A model generated the notes under the pieces. The model did not search any database. It saw nothing but the letters and a program-made list of their open reading frames with translations, and was not told the DNA's origin. Below, piece after piece: positions 18,174 through 26,254 of a DNA stretch of 64,000 bases (the stretch's first letter is position 1; each line of letters starts with the position of its first letter). The translations under genes and the position numbers were made by a program. Source of the stretch: Gammaproteobacteria bacterium (GTDB lineage Bacteria > Pseudomonadota > Gammaproteobacteria > Pseudomonadales > Cellvibrionaceae); NCBI GenBank assembly GCA_004172865.1, contig SEBV01000015.1, positions 62,001 to 126,000 on the forward strand, in the 5' to 3' direction.

Positions 18174-18848
18174 CTAAACACCAAAAAGCCCCTCTTCTGA
18201 ACTCAATGTGTACACCTTTAAAAGCACTTCTCCATTGGGATAATGATCAACTTTGTAATCAAGACTTTGCCAATAGAAACGCCACGGCAAATTTTCAAGC
18301 GCATTTAATAATTGCACTACCTGACTAAAACTTCCTGATACACGAAGCTCAACCACATGTTGATAAACACCGGCTTTATTTTCTTCGCTTGGCTGGCTGT
18401 TGTTTTCACCCACTGCAACAAAATGCAATTCTTGTGCAGGTAATGTATTTACCTCCAACAATGTAAGTTGTTGGGTTTTTTGCAACACTTCTTGCAATGC
18501 TTGCGGCAGTTGATCGGCTTTTATTAAATTCTGTGAAACGTTTTGAAGCTGTGTATCCAGGGCGCTAATATCGCTTTGCAGTTGCGATATTTGTTCTTTT
18601 TTCTGTTTATCAGGATCATTCAATAAATTTTGCGTAGACGCCGTAATTTGCGTTTGCATGGTCGTGCGTTGCACAACCAATGCATCCAATTGCGATTTAG
18701 TATCTGCAGTGTTTTTATCAATTGATGATTGAATTAAAAAATTCCAAAGCATAAAAATGATAGCGATTGCTGTTAAAAAAATGAGCGCGCGCTCACGTAT
18801 GATACGAGCGTCAATTTTTTCCTGCAGTTTTTTAAGGGACTCAAGCAT
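18174..18848 (-). CDS. mshJ: MSHA biogenesis protein MshJ (PilO-like)
   Basis: A 224-residue protein with an N-terminal helix LKKLQEKIDARIIRERALIF, one membrane segment (about 22-44), a predicted coiled coil (QLQSDISALDTQLQNV) and a PilO-like C-terminal ferredoxin fold (VVELRVSGSFSQVVQLLNALENLPW). It is the alignment-complex component between MshI2 and MshK. It shares its start with the stop of mshI2, with one base overlap, and is translated in series with it. Confidence 0.88.
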   Translation of the reverse strand: MLESLKKLQEKIDARIIRERALIFLTAIAIIFMLWNFLIQSSIDKNTADTKSQLDALVVQRTTMQTQITASTQNLLNDPDKQKKEQISQLQSDISALDTQLQNVSQNLIKADQLPQALQEVLQKTQQLTLLEVNTLPAQELHFVAVGENNSQPSEENKAGVYQHVVELRVSGSFSQVVQLLNALENLPWRFYWQSLDYKVDHYPNGEVLLKVYTLSSEEGLFGV

Positions 18849-19462
18849 TAGTGTGTGCCCCCGTTATTTTTTTCGTCTTTAGGTTTTGCCAAACTAAATT
18901 TCAAAGAACCCGATTTTTCAGGATCGCGTGCAACATTGAGCACACCAAAGCCGACATCGCTAAAACTGGCATCTTTACGCAATCTTTGCATATACAACGG
19001 AATTTGATCTGCACTGCGAGTTAATCCGCTCAGCTCCGCATATTTCCCACCGCGCTGTAATGAAAAAGATTCTACCGAAATAGTATTTAGGGAAGCGGCT
19101 CCAAGCGCATTTAATTGTGCGGAGAAGCCTTTATCATTACCAAGGTCTTGATGAGAGATCATGTTGAGAATTTGCTGATGACGCTGCACATTTTTTTGCA
19201 GTTGAATAATTTTTGCATCCAACTCGGCGCTAGCTTGCGCTGGCTTTTGAATATTTAAAGCTTGTAATTGAGTTTGTAGCGTTGCCTGCGTTTTTTGCTC
19301 CGCTTCAAGTTGTTGTTGCAACAAATTGTGCTGATGACTGGAATAAAATGAGTAAGCTATCAGTAATACCAGCAATGCCAGACCTGCCCACGCCATATGT
19401 ATAGCGCGCAGAGGTTCGCGATTTGGGCGAAACTCGGGAAGATATAAATTGATCTGTTGCAT
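18848..19462 (-). CDS. mshI2: MSHA biogenesis protein MshI2 (PilN-like)
   Basis: A PilN-family protein of 204 residues from ATG 19462; an in-frame TTG one codon earlier is less likely. It begins MQQINLYLPEFRP, as PilN proteins do, has one membrane helix (MAWAGLALLVLLIAYSFY), a coiled coil of about 60 residues rich in Q, E and K, and a small beta-alpha domain. It joins the cytoplasmic PilM-like MshI to the periplasmic parts. The start shares one base with the mshI stop (TGATG), so translation is coupled. The symbol follows Vibrio/Shewanella usage. Confidence 0.85.
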   Translation of the reverse strand: MQQINLYLPEFRPNREPLRAIHMAWAGLALLVLLIAYSFYSSHQHNLLQQQLEAEQKTQATLQTQLQALNIQKPAQASAELDAKIIQLQKNVQRHQQILNMISHQDLGNDKGFSAQLNALGAASLNTISVESFSLQRGGKYAELSGLTRSADQIPLYMQRLRKDASFSDVGFGVLNVARDPEKSGSLKFSLAKPKDEKNNGGTH

Positions 19463-20391
19463 CAAGCGGCCCCCACAGCGTCTTCACGCAAAGCCGCGCC
19501 TAATGCCAACAAACATAAAGAAAGACTATGCTCTTGAACGTCTGCACCTAATTGCAAACCAGATTCAATATTAAACAATTCAATTTTAACAGCCATGCTG
19601 TTGCGAATTTCTGGCGTAAGCTTATCGCCAGTAACATTTTCGCCGCAAATATAAATATGGCTTGGCGGTGTCTGGCGCATTTGCCGCTCGAAATAATCTA
19701 ATGAACGTTGTAGCTCCAACACCAAAGCATCTGCTGGCAAGTCATCTAACAAACCGGCGTTGTATGCCAGAGAAAATTGTCGCGACAAATAAACATTTCC
19801 ATCGCGAATAATTTGTAAGCTTCCGCCACCTTGCGCAAGTTTTACGAGAGCAATACCGCGCTTGGTGTCGTAACATGATTGCGCCAAATTGCGTAAGGCG
19901 AGCTCAGGAATATCAATTGATTGCAAATCCAACTGCGCAGCTTTTGCCTGACTTACAAGTTGAATTACATTATTGCGCTGGGCAACAACGGCGTAAGCCA
20001 TGCGATTGGCACCGCGCGCGCTATCTTCAGGAAGCAAAAATGCATCCAGCACTGCATCAGCAATAGGAAATTGGATTAAATCTTTGACTCGCCAACGTAA
20101 AGCTTCACCCAGTTCTTCCGGCGGAACTTTCGGCGCTTCACCTAAAAGCATTTGATAGGTACCATTGCTCATCACAATGTTACACGGCACTTTTTGTAAA
20201 CCAAGTTTAGCTAGACGATTGCGTAAGCTATCGGCTGCCTGCGAGAGATCATCGGAAGGAATAAATTCAGAGTGATTAAGAAAAGGTTGTTGCGTGGCGG
20301 TTCGTTTTATATGCGCGAAAGCAACGCCGTCGGTACTGAACTCTACACCGATGACTTCGTTTCTTTTTGATTTCGCACCGAACCAGTTCAA
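19462..20391 (-). CDS. mshI: MSHA biogenesis protein MshI (PilM-like)
   Basis: A 309-residue actin-like PilM-family protein, cytoplasmic and first gene of the locus. It starts at TTG 20391 with AGAGG 7 bases upstream, so the rare start is well supported. The block VIGVEFSTDGVAFAHIKR is the nucleotide-binding phosphate-1 segment. EALRWRVKDLIQFPIADAVLDAFLLP is the conserved PilM core. It is expected to bind the N-terminal peptide of MshI2. No mshH (CsrD-like) gene precedes it; the next gene is the divergent trmL. Confidence 0.88.
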   Translation of the reverse strand: MNWFGAKSKRNEVIGVEFSTDGVAFAHIKRTATQQPFLNHSEFIPSDDLSQAADSLRNRLAKLGLQKVPCNIVMSNGTYQMLLGEAPKVPPEELGEALRWRVKDLIQFPIADAVLDAFLLPEDSARGANRMAYAVVAQRNNVIQLVSQAKAAQLDLQSIDIPELALRNLAQSCYDTKRGIALVKLAQGGGSLQIIRDGNVYLSRQFSLAYNAGLLDDLPADALVLELQRSLDYFERQMRQTPPSHIYICGENVTGDKLTPEIRNSMAVKIELFNIESGLQLGADVQEHSLSLCLLALGAALREDAVGAA

Positions 20392-20558
20392 ACCAGCGCC
20401 TCTTCAACGGAATTTATATTTTGATTGGAGTTTTTGAGCGAAATCTGTTTGCAGAAACTCTCTAAAAATTGCCAGTCACCTAATAACTCTTCTTTATAAT
20501 TAGCTATATAAACATAACCTTTAACATGACCTTAGACCATAAAAGGTAAAAACGCCAA
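20392..20558. promoter_or_regulatory. Divergent promoter region, mshI / trmL
   Basis: These 167 bases separate the first gene of the MSHA locus from trmL and must carry promoters in both directions unless distant ones are used. The stretch 20500-20540 is AT-rich with TATATAAAC-like sequence, a plausible promoter core. I cannot assign exact boxes or an activator site. Confidence 0.45.
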
Positions 20559-21038
20559 ATGTTTCATATTGTTTTGTTTGAACCAGAAATACCGCCAAAT
20601 ACCGGAAATATCATCCGCTTGGCAGCAAATACCGGCTGCCAGCTTCACCTTATTGAACCTCTCGGTTTTAAGTTAGATGAGAAGAGTGTTAACCGCGCGG
20701 GACTGGATTACGCCGAAGCTCAAGATCTCAAGCTATATAAAGGATGGGAGGATTTTTTAGATCGGCAACAACCGCAGCGAATTTTTGCTTTGAGCACCAA
20801 AGGCACGCGCTGCCATAGTGACGTTAGTTTTCACCCCAACGACTATTTATTATTTGGCCCTGAAACTCGCGGCCTGCCAGCAGACATTCGCGGCAGTTTA
20901 CCGGCTGATCAAGTCTTACGAATTCCCATGGTGCCAGGCAGCCGCAGCATGAATTTATCCAACTCGGTTTCAGTGATGGTCTTTGAAGCTTGGCGACAAT
21001 TGGGTTATACAGGCGCGTTAGATGTCAGTATCAAGTGA
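20559..21038 (+). CDS. trmL: tRNA wobble 2'-O-methyltransferase TrmL
   Basis: A 159-residue SPOUT methyltransferase. It begins [24 protein letters not shown], the TrmL/YibK signature, and has the knot motifs [11 protein letters not shown] and [27 protein letters not shown]. TrmL methylates the 2'-OH of nucleotide 34 in the two tRNA-Leu isoacceptors CAA and UAA (family knowledge). The length equals that of other members. It heads a run of plus-strand genes, 104 bases before the first flavodoxin. Confidence 0.95.
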   Translation: MFHIVLFEPEIPPNTGNIIRLAANTGCQLHLIEPLGFKLDEKSVNRAGLDYAEAQDLKLYKGWEDFLDRQQPQRIFALSTKGTRCHSDVSFHPNDYLLFGPETRGLPADIRGSLPADQVLRIPMVPGSRSMNLSNSVSVMVFEAWRQLGYTGALDVSIK

Positions 21039-21142
21039 AAGGCTTCTTTGATCGGCCTTATAGATGAGAAAGTACGGGAGCGGTGACTTCATGGTGGCTG
21101 ACTAGTATCATGCGCGCCATTCCTGTTAGTGAGCTTTTTATT

Positions 21143-21589
21143 ATGGCAAGCATTCAAATTCTAGTCGGCAGTGTTTACGGCGCCGCTGAGCAAGTCGCGG
21201 AGATAGCCGCTGAAAAGCTGCGCGAACTCGGCCATCAAGTAACTCTAAATACTTATGCCCGCGCAGAGGATCTCGTGCGCGATGTCGACGAGATTTTGCT
21301 GCTGTGCCACTCGAATACCGGCGCGGGTGAATTGCCCGACAATATCGAACCTATATACCTGCATATCACTCGCGACTATCCGCGCATCGCCGGGAAACGC
21401 TACGGTGTTATCAATCTCGCCGATAGCAGTTACAACACCTTTAATGAAGCAGGCCGTATGCTGGATACAGCTTTTGCCGATCTCGGCGCCGTACGTATTG
21501 GCGAACCGCTAATAATAGATGCCTGCAGCGGAGACAACCCCGCTACCTTGACTACCGACTGGGTAAACGATTGGGCAAAATTACTATGA
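21143..21589 (+). CDS. Short-chain flavodoxin, MioC/YqcA-like
   Basis: A 148-residue flavodoxin. ATG 21143 (MASIQILVGSVYGAAEQVAE) is preferred to an upstream in-frame ATG at 21083, because the fold starts there. The FMN phosphate loop GSVYGAAEQVA is near residues 8-18, and the LCHSNTGAGELPDN and YGVINLADSSYNTF loops would contact the flavin ring. MioC-type flavodoxins pass electrons in biotin synthesis and other reactions; the partner here is unknown. It overlaps the next flavodoxin by 4 bases (ATGA), so the two are translated together. Confidence 0.85.
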   Translation: MASIQILVGSVYGAAEQVAEIAAEKLRELGHQVTLNTYARAEDLVRDVDEILLLCHSNTGAGELPDNIEPIYLHITRDYPRIAGKRYGVINLADSSYNTFNEAGRMLDTAFADLGAVRIGEPLIIDACSGDNPATLTTDWVNDWAKLL

Positions 21590-22104
21590 ATGCGCCCATT
21601 GGTTTGTTTTACGGCAGCTCTACCTGCTACACAGAAATGGCGGGCGAAAAAATTCGCTCGCAATTGGGTGAAGACCTTGTCGATGTTTTCAACATCAATG
21701 AAACGCCGATTATTACTGCCGAGTTTTACAACTTCATCATCCTCGGTATTCCTACCTGGGATTACGGTGAGTTGCAGGAAGACTGGGAGGAAATTTGGGA
21801 GGACATTGCCGACGTCGACTTCAGCGGCAAAAAAGTCGCCATTTACGGCCTTGGCGACCAAATCGGTTACCCCGAATGGTTTCAAGATGCTATGGGCTAT
21901 TTGCACAGCAAAGTCATCGCGCGCGGTGCAATTCCTTGCGGCTACTGGCCAATTACCGGTTACACCTACGAAGCCTCCAAAGCTCTGACACTCGACGAAA
22001 CACATTTTGTCGGCCTCGCGCTGGATGAAGAAAATGAATTCGACAAAAGCGCCGAACGCATAGCAACCTGGTGCGAGCAGATTCGTGACGAGTTTGGGTT
22101 GTGA
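21586..22104 (+). CDS. fldB: Long-chain flavodoxin, FldB-like
   Basis: A 172-residue flavodoxin starting at ATG 21586 inside the ATGA overlap with the preceding gene. It begins MNAPIGLFYGSSTCYTEMAGEKIRS; the FYGSSTCYTE version of the phosphate loop is typical of FldB rather than FldA. The loop PTWDYGELQEDWEE and the long-chain insertion with GLGDQIGYPEWFQDAMG are present. It is an FMN-containing electron carrier in the cytoplasm. The stop overlaps the GTG of mnmC, which suggests coupled expression; whether it serves MnmC is not known. Confidence 0.87.
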   Translation: MNAPIGLFYGSSTCYTEMAGEKIRSQLGEDLVDVFNINETPIITAEFYNFIILGIPTWDYGELQEDWEEIWEDIADVDFSGKKVAIYGLGDQIGYPEWFQDAMGYLHSKVIARGAIPCGYWPITGYTYEASKALTLDETHFVGLALDEENEFDKSAERIATWCEQIRDEFGL

Positions 22105-24134
22105 CCGACAATATTCACAACGCGACATTGGAATGGGATGAAGAAGGCCAACCTATTTCCGCCGTATTTGGCGATGTGTATTTTTCCAAAGCGAATGGAC
22201 TTGAAGAAACACGCCATGTTTTTTTGCATCACAATCAGTTACCGGAACGTTTTACTGCGTTAAAAGACACCCAACATTTTACAGTTGGCGAGACTGGTTT
22301 TGGCTCTGGTTTGAATTTTTTGGCGGCGTGGAATTTATGGCTGACAACTGCGCCAAAGTCGGCGCAATTGCATTTTGTGTCTGTCGAGAAATATCCGCTT
22401 AACAAAACAGATTTAACGCGTGCAATGTCACTCTGGCCAGAATTAGAAAATCTATCCAATCAATTAATTGACAGATACCCAACTTTTGTCGGCAATGGTT
22501 TTCATCGTTTAAAATTTTTAGATGGCCGCATCATTCTCACTTTAATTATTGATGATGCGGCAGAAGGCTTCACTAAATTACTCGCAAGTACTCATCCGCT
22601 TTTTAAAAATGCCAGTACAAAATTTGATGCCTGGTTTCTGGACGGCTTTGCGCCGTCTAAAAATCCACAAATGTGGAGCGACGATTTATTTTCGTGCATT
22701 AAAGCATTAAGTAAACCCGATACCACAGCAGCAACTTTCAGCGCAGCAGCCATCGTAAAAAATGGCTTGAAAGCTGCAGGATTTTCCGTGCAGAAAGTCG
22801 CTGGCTTTGGCCGCAAGCGTGAAATGGTTAAAGCACTATTCACTGCTGAGCCCGAAGCCTTAAACCCAGACGATTTTAGCTATCGCGGAAGTTTTTCACC
22901 CTATCCCGTTCCCTGGACAATCGCAAAAAATCAAACTGTATTTACCAATAAACACGCATTAATTATTGGTGGTGGTTTGGCAGGCTGCCATTCGGCGCGC
23001 GCTTTAGCGGAACGCGGCTGGCAGGTTAAAATTATTGAGCGACACAGTGAACTTGCACAAGAAGGTTCTGGGAATCCACAAGGCGTACTCTATGCAAAAT
23101 TATCGCCTATGGAAGAAGCACAGGCCGCATTTAATTTAACGAGCTTGCAATATGCGTTAAATTTTTATCGCCCACTGTGGGAGAAGATTGGTGATAATTG
23201 CGGCGTATTGCAGCTCGCCTATAAAAAATCTGAAGCCGAGTTACACGAACAATTAAAAAATAGATTTTCAAACGCAGATCAACTTGTAAAATTTTTAAAT
23301 GCAACTCAAGCAAGTGATTTGGCAGGTATAAATATTTCGCAGACCGGTTTATTTTTTCCTCAAGCTGGCTGGATTGATCCCCGCAAACTTTGCGCGCATT
23401 TGGTTGACCATCCCAATATTCAGATTAACTATGATTTTCAGGTTAGGGAAATTCATTGTATCGAAAATAATTGGCAGGTTTTTTCTGAAGCTGGTGCAAT
23501 TGAAAACTCGTCTGTTGTTATAATCGCTACCGCCAAAGACACGATGCATTTTGAGCAGGCAAATCATCTTCCAATTAAATCTATTCGCGGTCAGGTAACG
23601 TATTTCCCGCAAACGGAAAATACGCCTGTTTTAAAAACAGTTGTTTGCGCCGAAGGTTATATAGGCCCGGCACAGGATGGAATTTATTGCACAGGAGCAA
23701 CCTTTAACTTGAAAGATTCCGAAGCTGCATTGCGTTCTAATGATCATCAAACCAATCTCGATAATCTGCGAGAAAACTTGCCGGAATTTGATGTAATGCG
23801 AAGCGATAACTTACAAGGTCGCGTTGCCTTTCGTTGTTCTTTGCCTGATTACCTTCCATGCGTCGGCGGCTTACCGATTGTTGATAAACTAGTCGAAGAC
23901 TTCGCGCCACTTCGCAAAAATGCACGCGCCGGCATTACTACTGCTGGCAGCTATTGGCCGGGGCTGTATATCAACATCGGTCACGGCGCGCGCGGCCTCG
24001 CTTACACGCCACTTTGCGCTGAATTATTAGCCAGCCAGATTAATGATGAGCCAATTCCTTTAGAGCGCGAACTCGCCAACGCACTTAATCCTGCGCGCTT
24101 CGTGATACGGGATTTAACCCGCAATAAACGTTAA
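22101..24134 (+). CDS. mnmC: Bifunctional tRNA wobble-uridine enzyme MnmC
   Basis: A 677-residue two-domain enzyme that finishes mnm5s2U34. The C-terminal FAD domain removes the carboxymethyl group of cmnm5U, and the N-terminal domain methylates the resulting nm5U (family knowledge). SAM motif VGETGFGSGLNFL lies at 62-74 and DGFAP, with the catalytic Asp, at 181-185. The FAD-binding IIGGGLAGCHSARALAERGW begins at 288 and is followed by the DAO fold, ending with GHGARGLAYTPLCAELLA. Start is GTG 22101 in the overlap GTGA with the flavodoxin. Length matches full-size MnmC. Confidence 0.95.
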   Translation: MTDNIHNATLEWDEEGQPISAVFGDVYFSKANGLEETRHVFLHHNQLPERFTALKDTQHFTVGETGFGSGLNFLAAWNLWLTTAPKSAQLHFVSVEKYPLNKTDLTRAMSLWPELENLSNQLIDRYPTFVGNGFHRLKFLDGRIILTLIIDDAAEGFTKLLASTHPLFKNASTKFDAWFLDGFAPSKNPQMWSDDLFSCIKALSKPDTTAATFSAAAIVKNGLKAAGFSVQKVAGFGRKREMVKALFTAEPEALNPDDFSYRGSFSPYPVPWTIAKNQTVFTNKHALIIGGGLAGCHSARALAERGWQVKIIERHSELAQEGSGNPQGVLYAKLSPMEEAQAAFNLTSLQYALNFYRPLWEKIGDNCGVLQLAYKKSEAELHEQLKNRFSNADQLVKFLNATQASDLAGINISQTGLFFPQAGWIDPRKLCAHLVDHPNIQINYDFQVREIHCIENNWQVFSEAGAIENSSVVIIATAKDTMHFEQANHLPIKSIRGQVTYFPQTENTPVLKTVVCAEGYIGPAQDGIYCTGATFNLKDSEAALRSNDHQTNLDNLRENLPEFDVMRSDNLQGRVAFRCSLPDYLPCVGGLPIVDKLVEDFAPLRKNARAGITTAGSYWPGLYINIGHGARGLAYTPLCAELLASQINDEPIPLERELANALNPARFVIRDLTRNKR

Positions 24135-24172
24135 TTTCCCGGCGACTACTCAAACCCAAAACCCCGTCTATA

Positions 24173-24200
24173 CTCTTTTCATCCTTGGAAAAGAAAAGAG
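24173..24200 (+). promoter_or_regulatory. Inverted repeat covering the comFB ribosome-binding site
   Basis: CTCTTTTC (24173-24180) and GAAAAGAG (24193-24200) are exact reverse complements with a 12-base loop. The right arm contains the AAAGAG that would be the ribosome-binding site of the ATG at 24208. A possible -10 box TATACT at 24169-24174 overlaps the left arm. If that promoter is used, the left arm would not be transcribed, so the hairpin matters only for transcripts reading in from mnmC. Confidence 0.35.
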
Positions 24201-24207
24201 CTAAAAC

Positions 24208-24645
24208 ATGCTGACCAACGCCCGCAATTACAATCTTGATTCTTACGATGAAATAGATTTCATCCATAACTATTACGAACGCCTCGTGCTGCAGGAAATT
24301 TTTGCGCAAAGCACACGCGTACAAGAAGGCGACCGCGATTTTCTCGCCGATGTAGCCTGCGTAGCGCTCAATCGTATGCCGCCCCGCTACATTCGCCATG
24401 ATGTGGACATGACTTTTTTTATGTCGCCGCAGGATATTCAGGAAATCAGCAACAAAGTTATCCATGCAGTGACTGATGCAATTAATTATGTAGAAAGCCG
24501 TGAGCGTGGTGAAGATGTGAAATTACCTGCGGTGGATGTATCGCTAATCGCTAATCGGGCGAGTAAAACTACAAAAACCGTCGCTAAAACAGACGAAGAG
24601 CCAGCGCCCAAGAAAACATCAAAAACCAAGTCCGCCAAAAAATAA
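24208..24645 (+). CDS. ComFB-family protein, candidate cyclic-dinucleotide receptor
   Basis: A 145-residue soluble protein with the ComFB pattern: a helical start (IDFIHNYYERLVLQEIF) and the signature FLADVACVALNRMPPRYIRHDVD at about 45-67. ComFB was named from a Bacillus competence operon. Members in other bacteria have been reported to bind c-di-GMP or c-di-AMP; that is recalled knowledge and untested here. The last 35 residues are a Lys/Thr-rich flexible tail. It follows mnmC by 73 bases, and its neighbourhood to the c-di-GMP-regulated MSHA pilus is suggestive. A strong terminator follows. Confidence 0.8.
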   Translation: MLTNARNYNLDSYDEIDFIHNYYERLVLQEIFAQSTRVQEGDRDFLADVACVALNRMPPRYIRHDVDMTFFMSPQDIQEISNKVIHAVTDAINYVESRERGEDVKLPAVDVSLIANRASKTTKTVAKTDEEPAPKKTSKTKSAKK

Positions 24646-24670
24646 GTCAATAATAAAAATTTATTCAATA

Positions 24671-24706
24671 AAAAAGGCCGCCACTGTTAACAATGGCGGC
24701 CTTTTT
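24671..24706. terminator. Bidirectional rho-independent terminator
   Basis: GGCCGCCA (24676-24683) pairs with TGGCGGCC (24694-24701). Further pairs lie inside the stem around a TTAA loop, and A5/T5 tracts flank it. It ends both the comFB gene and the convergent DUF502 gene. Confidence 0.9.
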
Positions 24707-24715
24707 CTTAGGCGA

Positions 24716-25339
24716 TTACTCCGCTTCAGGCAGGGTTTCACTCAGAACTTGCGAGCCGCTGCCGCAGGCAATAATCGTACGCATCACGGCTTCTACAGAA
24801 ATATGGGGCAAAAGCTCAACGCTTTCACTGCCAAGGTGATAAACCATGCCCGAGGTTAAAAACGGAGCAGTGGGAACATATACGGTCAAATCCCCATTTG
24901 CATGTCTGGCGGTAACAATTCCGGTGACGGATGTCGGCACGTTGCGGCCCATAATATAAGCGCGACACGCCTCTCCTTTTAACAGCGACGTATTTCCCTC
25001 TCCGCCCAGCAATTGCGAAACCAATTTATTAATTGTTTGATAGCCGGGCAATATCTTGCCCAGAAAATCATCAATCAAGTCATGCAACCAGCGGCCAATA
25101 TTTGTTTTCACCAACAAGCCAATTAAAAAGCAGCCGAGCAAAAGTATGGCAACGCCGGTAAAATCAGCCATGTAATTAGTGACTGGTGACCAGGTAGCAA
25201 CCCACTCATTAAATGGCTGGATAAGTCGACTGATGACACCAAAAATCCATTCGGCAAATAACACCAGAATGGCTCCTGGCAGAACCACCATAAATCCACC
25301 CAACAAAGTGATGCTGACAAATGACCGCAAACGCTTCAT
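24716..25339 (-). CDS. DUF502 family membrane protein
   Basis: A 207-residue inner-membrane protein beginning MKRLRSFVSITLLGGFMVVLPGAILVLF, the usual DUF502 start. A second membrane segment (FTGVAILLLGCFLIGLLVKTNIG) is followed by the conserved LPGYQTINKLVSQLLG and a C-terminal soluble domain with TVYVPTAPFLTSGMVYHL. Function is unknown in bacteria. It is monocistronic between a terminator and a divergent promoter region that contains a palindrome. Confidence 0.85.
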   Translation of the reverse strand: MKRLRSFVSITLLGGFMVVLPGAILVLFAEWIFGVISRLIQPFNEWVATWSPVTNYMADFTGVAILLLGCFLIGLLVKTNIGRWLHDLIDDFLGKILPGYQTINKLVSQLLGGEGNTSLLKGEACRAYIMGRNVPTSVTGIVTARHANGDLTVYVPTAPFLTSGMVYHLGSESVELLPHISVEAVMRTIIACGSGSQVLSETLPEAE

Positions 25340-25367
25340 GATACTTGCCCTGACGATGTTATAAAAA

Positions 25368-25383
25368 GTTAAAGGTCTTTAAC
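25368..25383. promoter_or_regulatory. Palindrome in divergent promoter region
   Basis: GTTAAAGGTCTTTAAC is a perfect palindrome with 7-base arms and a 2-base centre. It lies in the region between the DUF502 gene (start 25339) and the cyclotransferase-like gene (start 25442). It has the size and symmetry of a binding site for a dimeric regulator acting on one or both genes. Confidence 0.4.
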
Positions 25384-25441
25384 GAAACTTGAATTCAACG
25401 TGATTACAAATAATCTCAATTTTTTGAACACTAAAATCATT

Positions 25442-26245
25442 ATGAAATATATTCTTGGCCTATTTTGCCTCAGCCTAGCCGCGATTGCTAATTTCTCTTC
25501 TGCACAAGCAGATTCACTCGCAAATGCGACCGCCATTCACTACCAAATTATTGCGGAACGTTCACATAAACCCAGCTTATTTACGCAGGGCTTCCTAGTA
25601 AAAGATGGCAACTTTTATGAAAGTAGCGGGCTGTACAACAAATCCGAGATCGTGTCCTACCCTATTGCAGAACCTCAAAGCACCTGGGCAAAAATGAGTG
25701 CGTCCTTCTTACAAAAACAACATCTCCCGGATCGTTTTTTTGCCGAAGGCTTAACGCTATTCAATAATAAGCTTTATTTATTGACCTGGCAGGAAGGTGT
25801 GGTATTTGTTTACGATGCCACAAACTTTTCGCTGATTAAAAGTTTAAATTACAAAGGCGAAGGCTGGGGACTAACAAGTGACAGCAAACAACTTATTCGC
25901 AGTGATGGTAGCGCGCAATTATTTTTTCACAACCCCGATACTTTTGCGGTTGAAAAAACCATCAATGTAAAATACAAACAAGAAGCAATTATCAATCTAA
26001 ACGAATTGGAATATGTGGATGGTTTTATCTGGGCAAATATTTGGCATGACAACCGAATTGTAAAAATTAACCCAGCCACGGGTGATGTTGTTGGTGTATT
26101 GGATTTCTCAGAGACCGCTAAAAACCTAAAAATAAAAGACCCGGAAAGCGTATTAAACGGTATCGCTTACGATGCAGATAAAAAAGCCTTTTGGATTACG
26201 GGAAAGCAATGGCCGAAGATGTTTTTGGTAACTATTGAGCACTAA
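25442..26245 (+). CDS. Glutamine cyclotransferase-family beta-propeller protein
   Basis: A 267-residue exported protein. ATG 25442 gives a normal signal peptide (MKYILGLFCLSLAAIANFSSAQA); an in-frame GTG at 25400 would add 14 residues and neither has a clear ribosome-binding site. After the signal it reads FTQGFLVKDGNFYESSGLY, then FAEGLTLFNNKLYLLTWQEG, LNELEYVDGFIWANIW and VLNGIAYDADKKAFWITGKQWP. These are the repeated blades of the bacterial/plant type glutaminyl-peptide cyclotransferase family, which turns N-terminal Gln into pyroglutamate. Periplasmic or secreted; activity is inferred from family only. Confidence 0.85.
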   Translation: MKYILGLFCLSLAAIANFSSAQADSLANATAIHYQIIAERSHKPSLFTQGFLVKDGNFYESSGLYNKSEIVSYPIAEPQSTWAKMSASFLQKQHLPDRFFAEGLTLFNNKLYLLTWQEGVVFVYDATNFSLIKSLNYKGEGWGLTSDSKQLIRSDGSAQLFFHNPDTFAVEKTINVKYKQEAIINLNELEYVDGFIWANIWHDNRIVKINPATGDVVGVLDFSETAKNLKIKDPESVLNGIAYDADKKAFWITGKQWPKMFLVTIEH

Positions 26246-26254
26246 GCTTTTTAA

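Noticed and set aside
21430-22128. 232-codon antisense frame across the two flavodoxins
   Set aside because: Shadow of two overlapping, recognisable genes; no motif and no ribosome-binding site.
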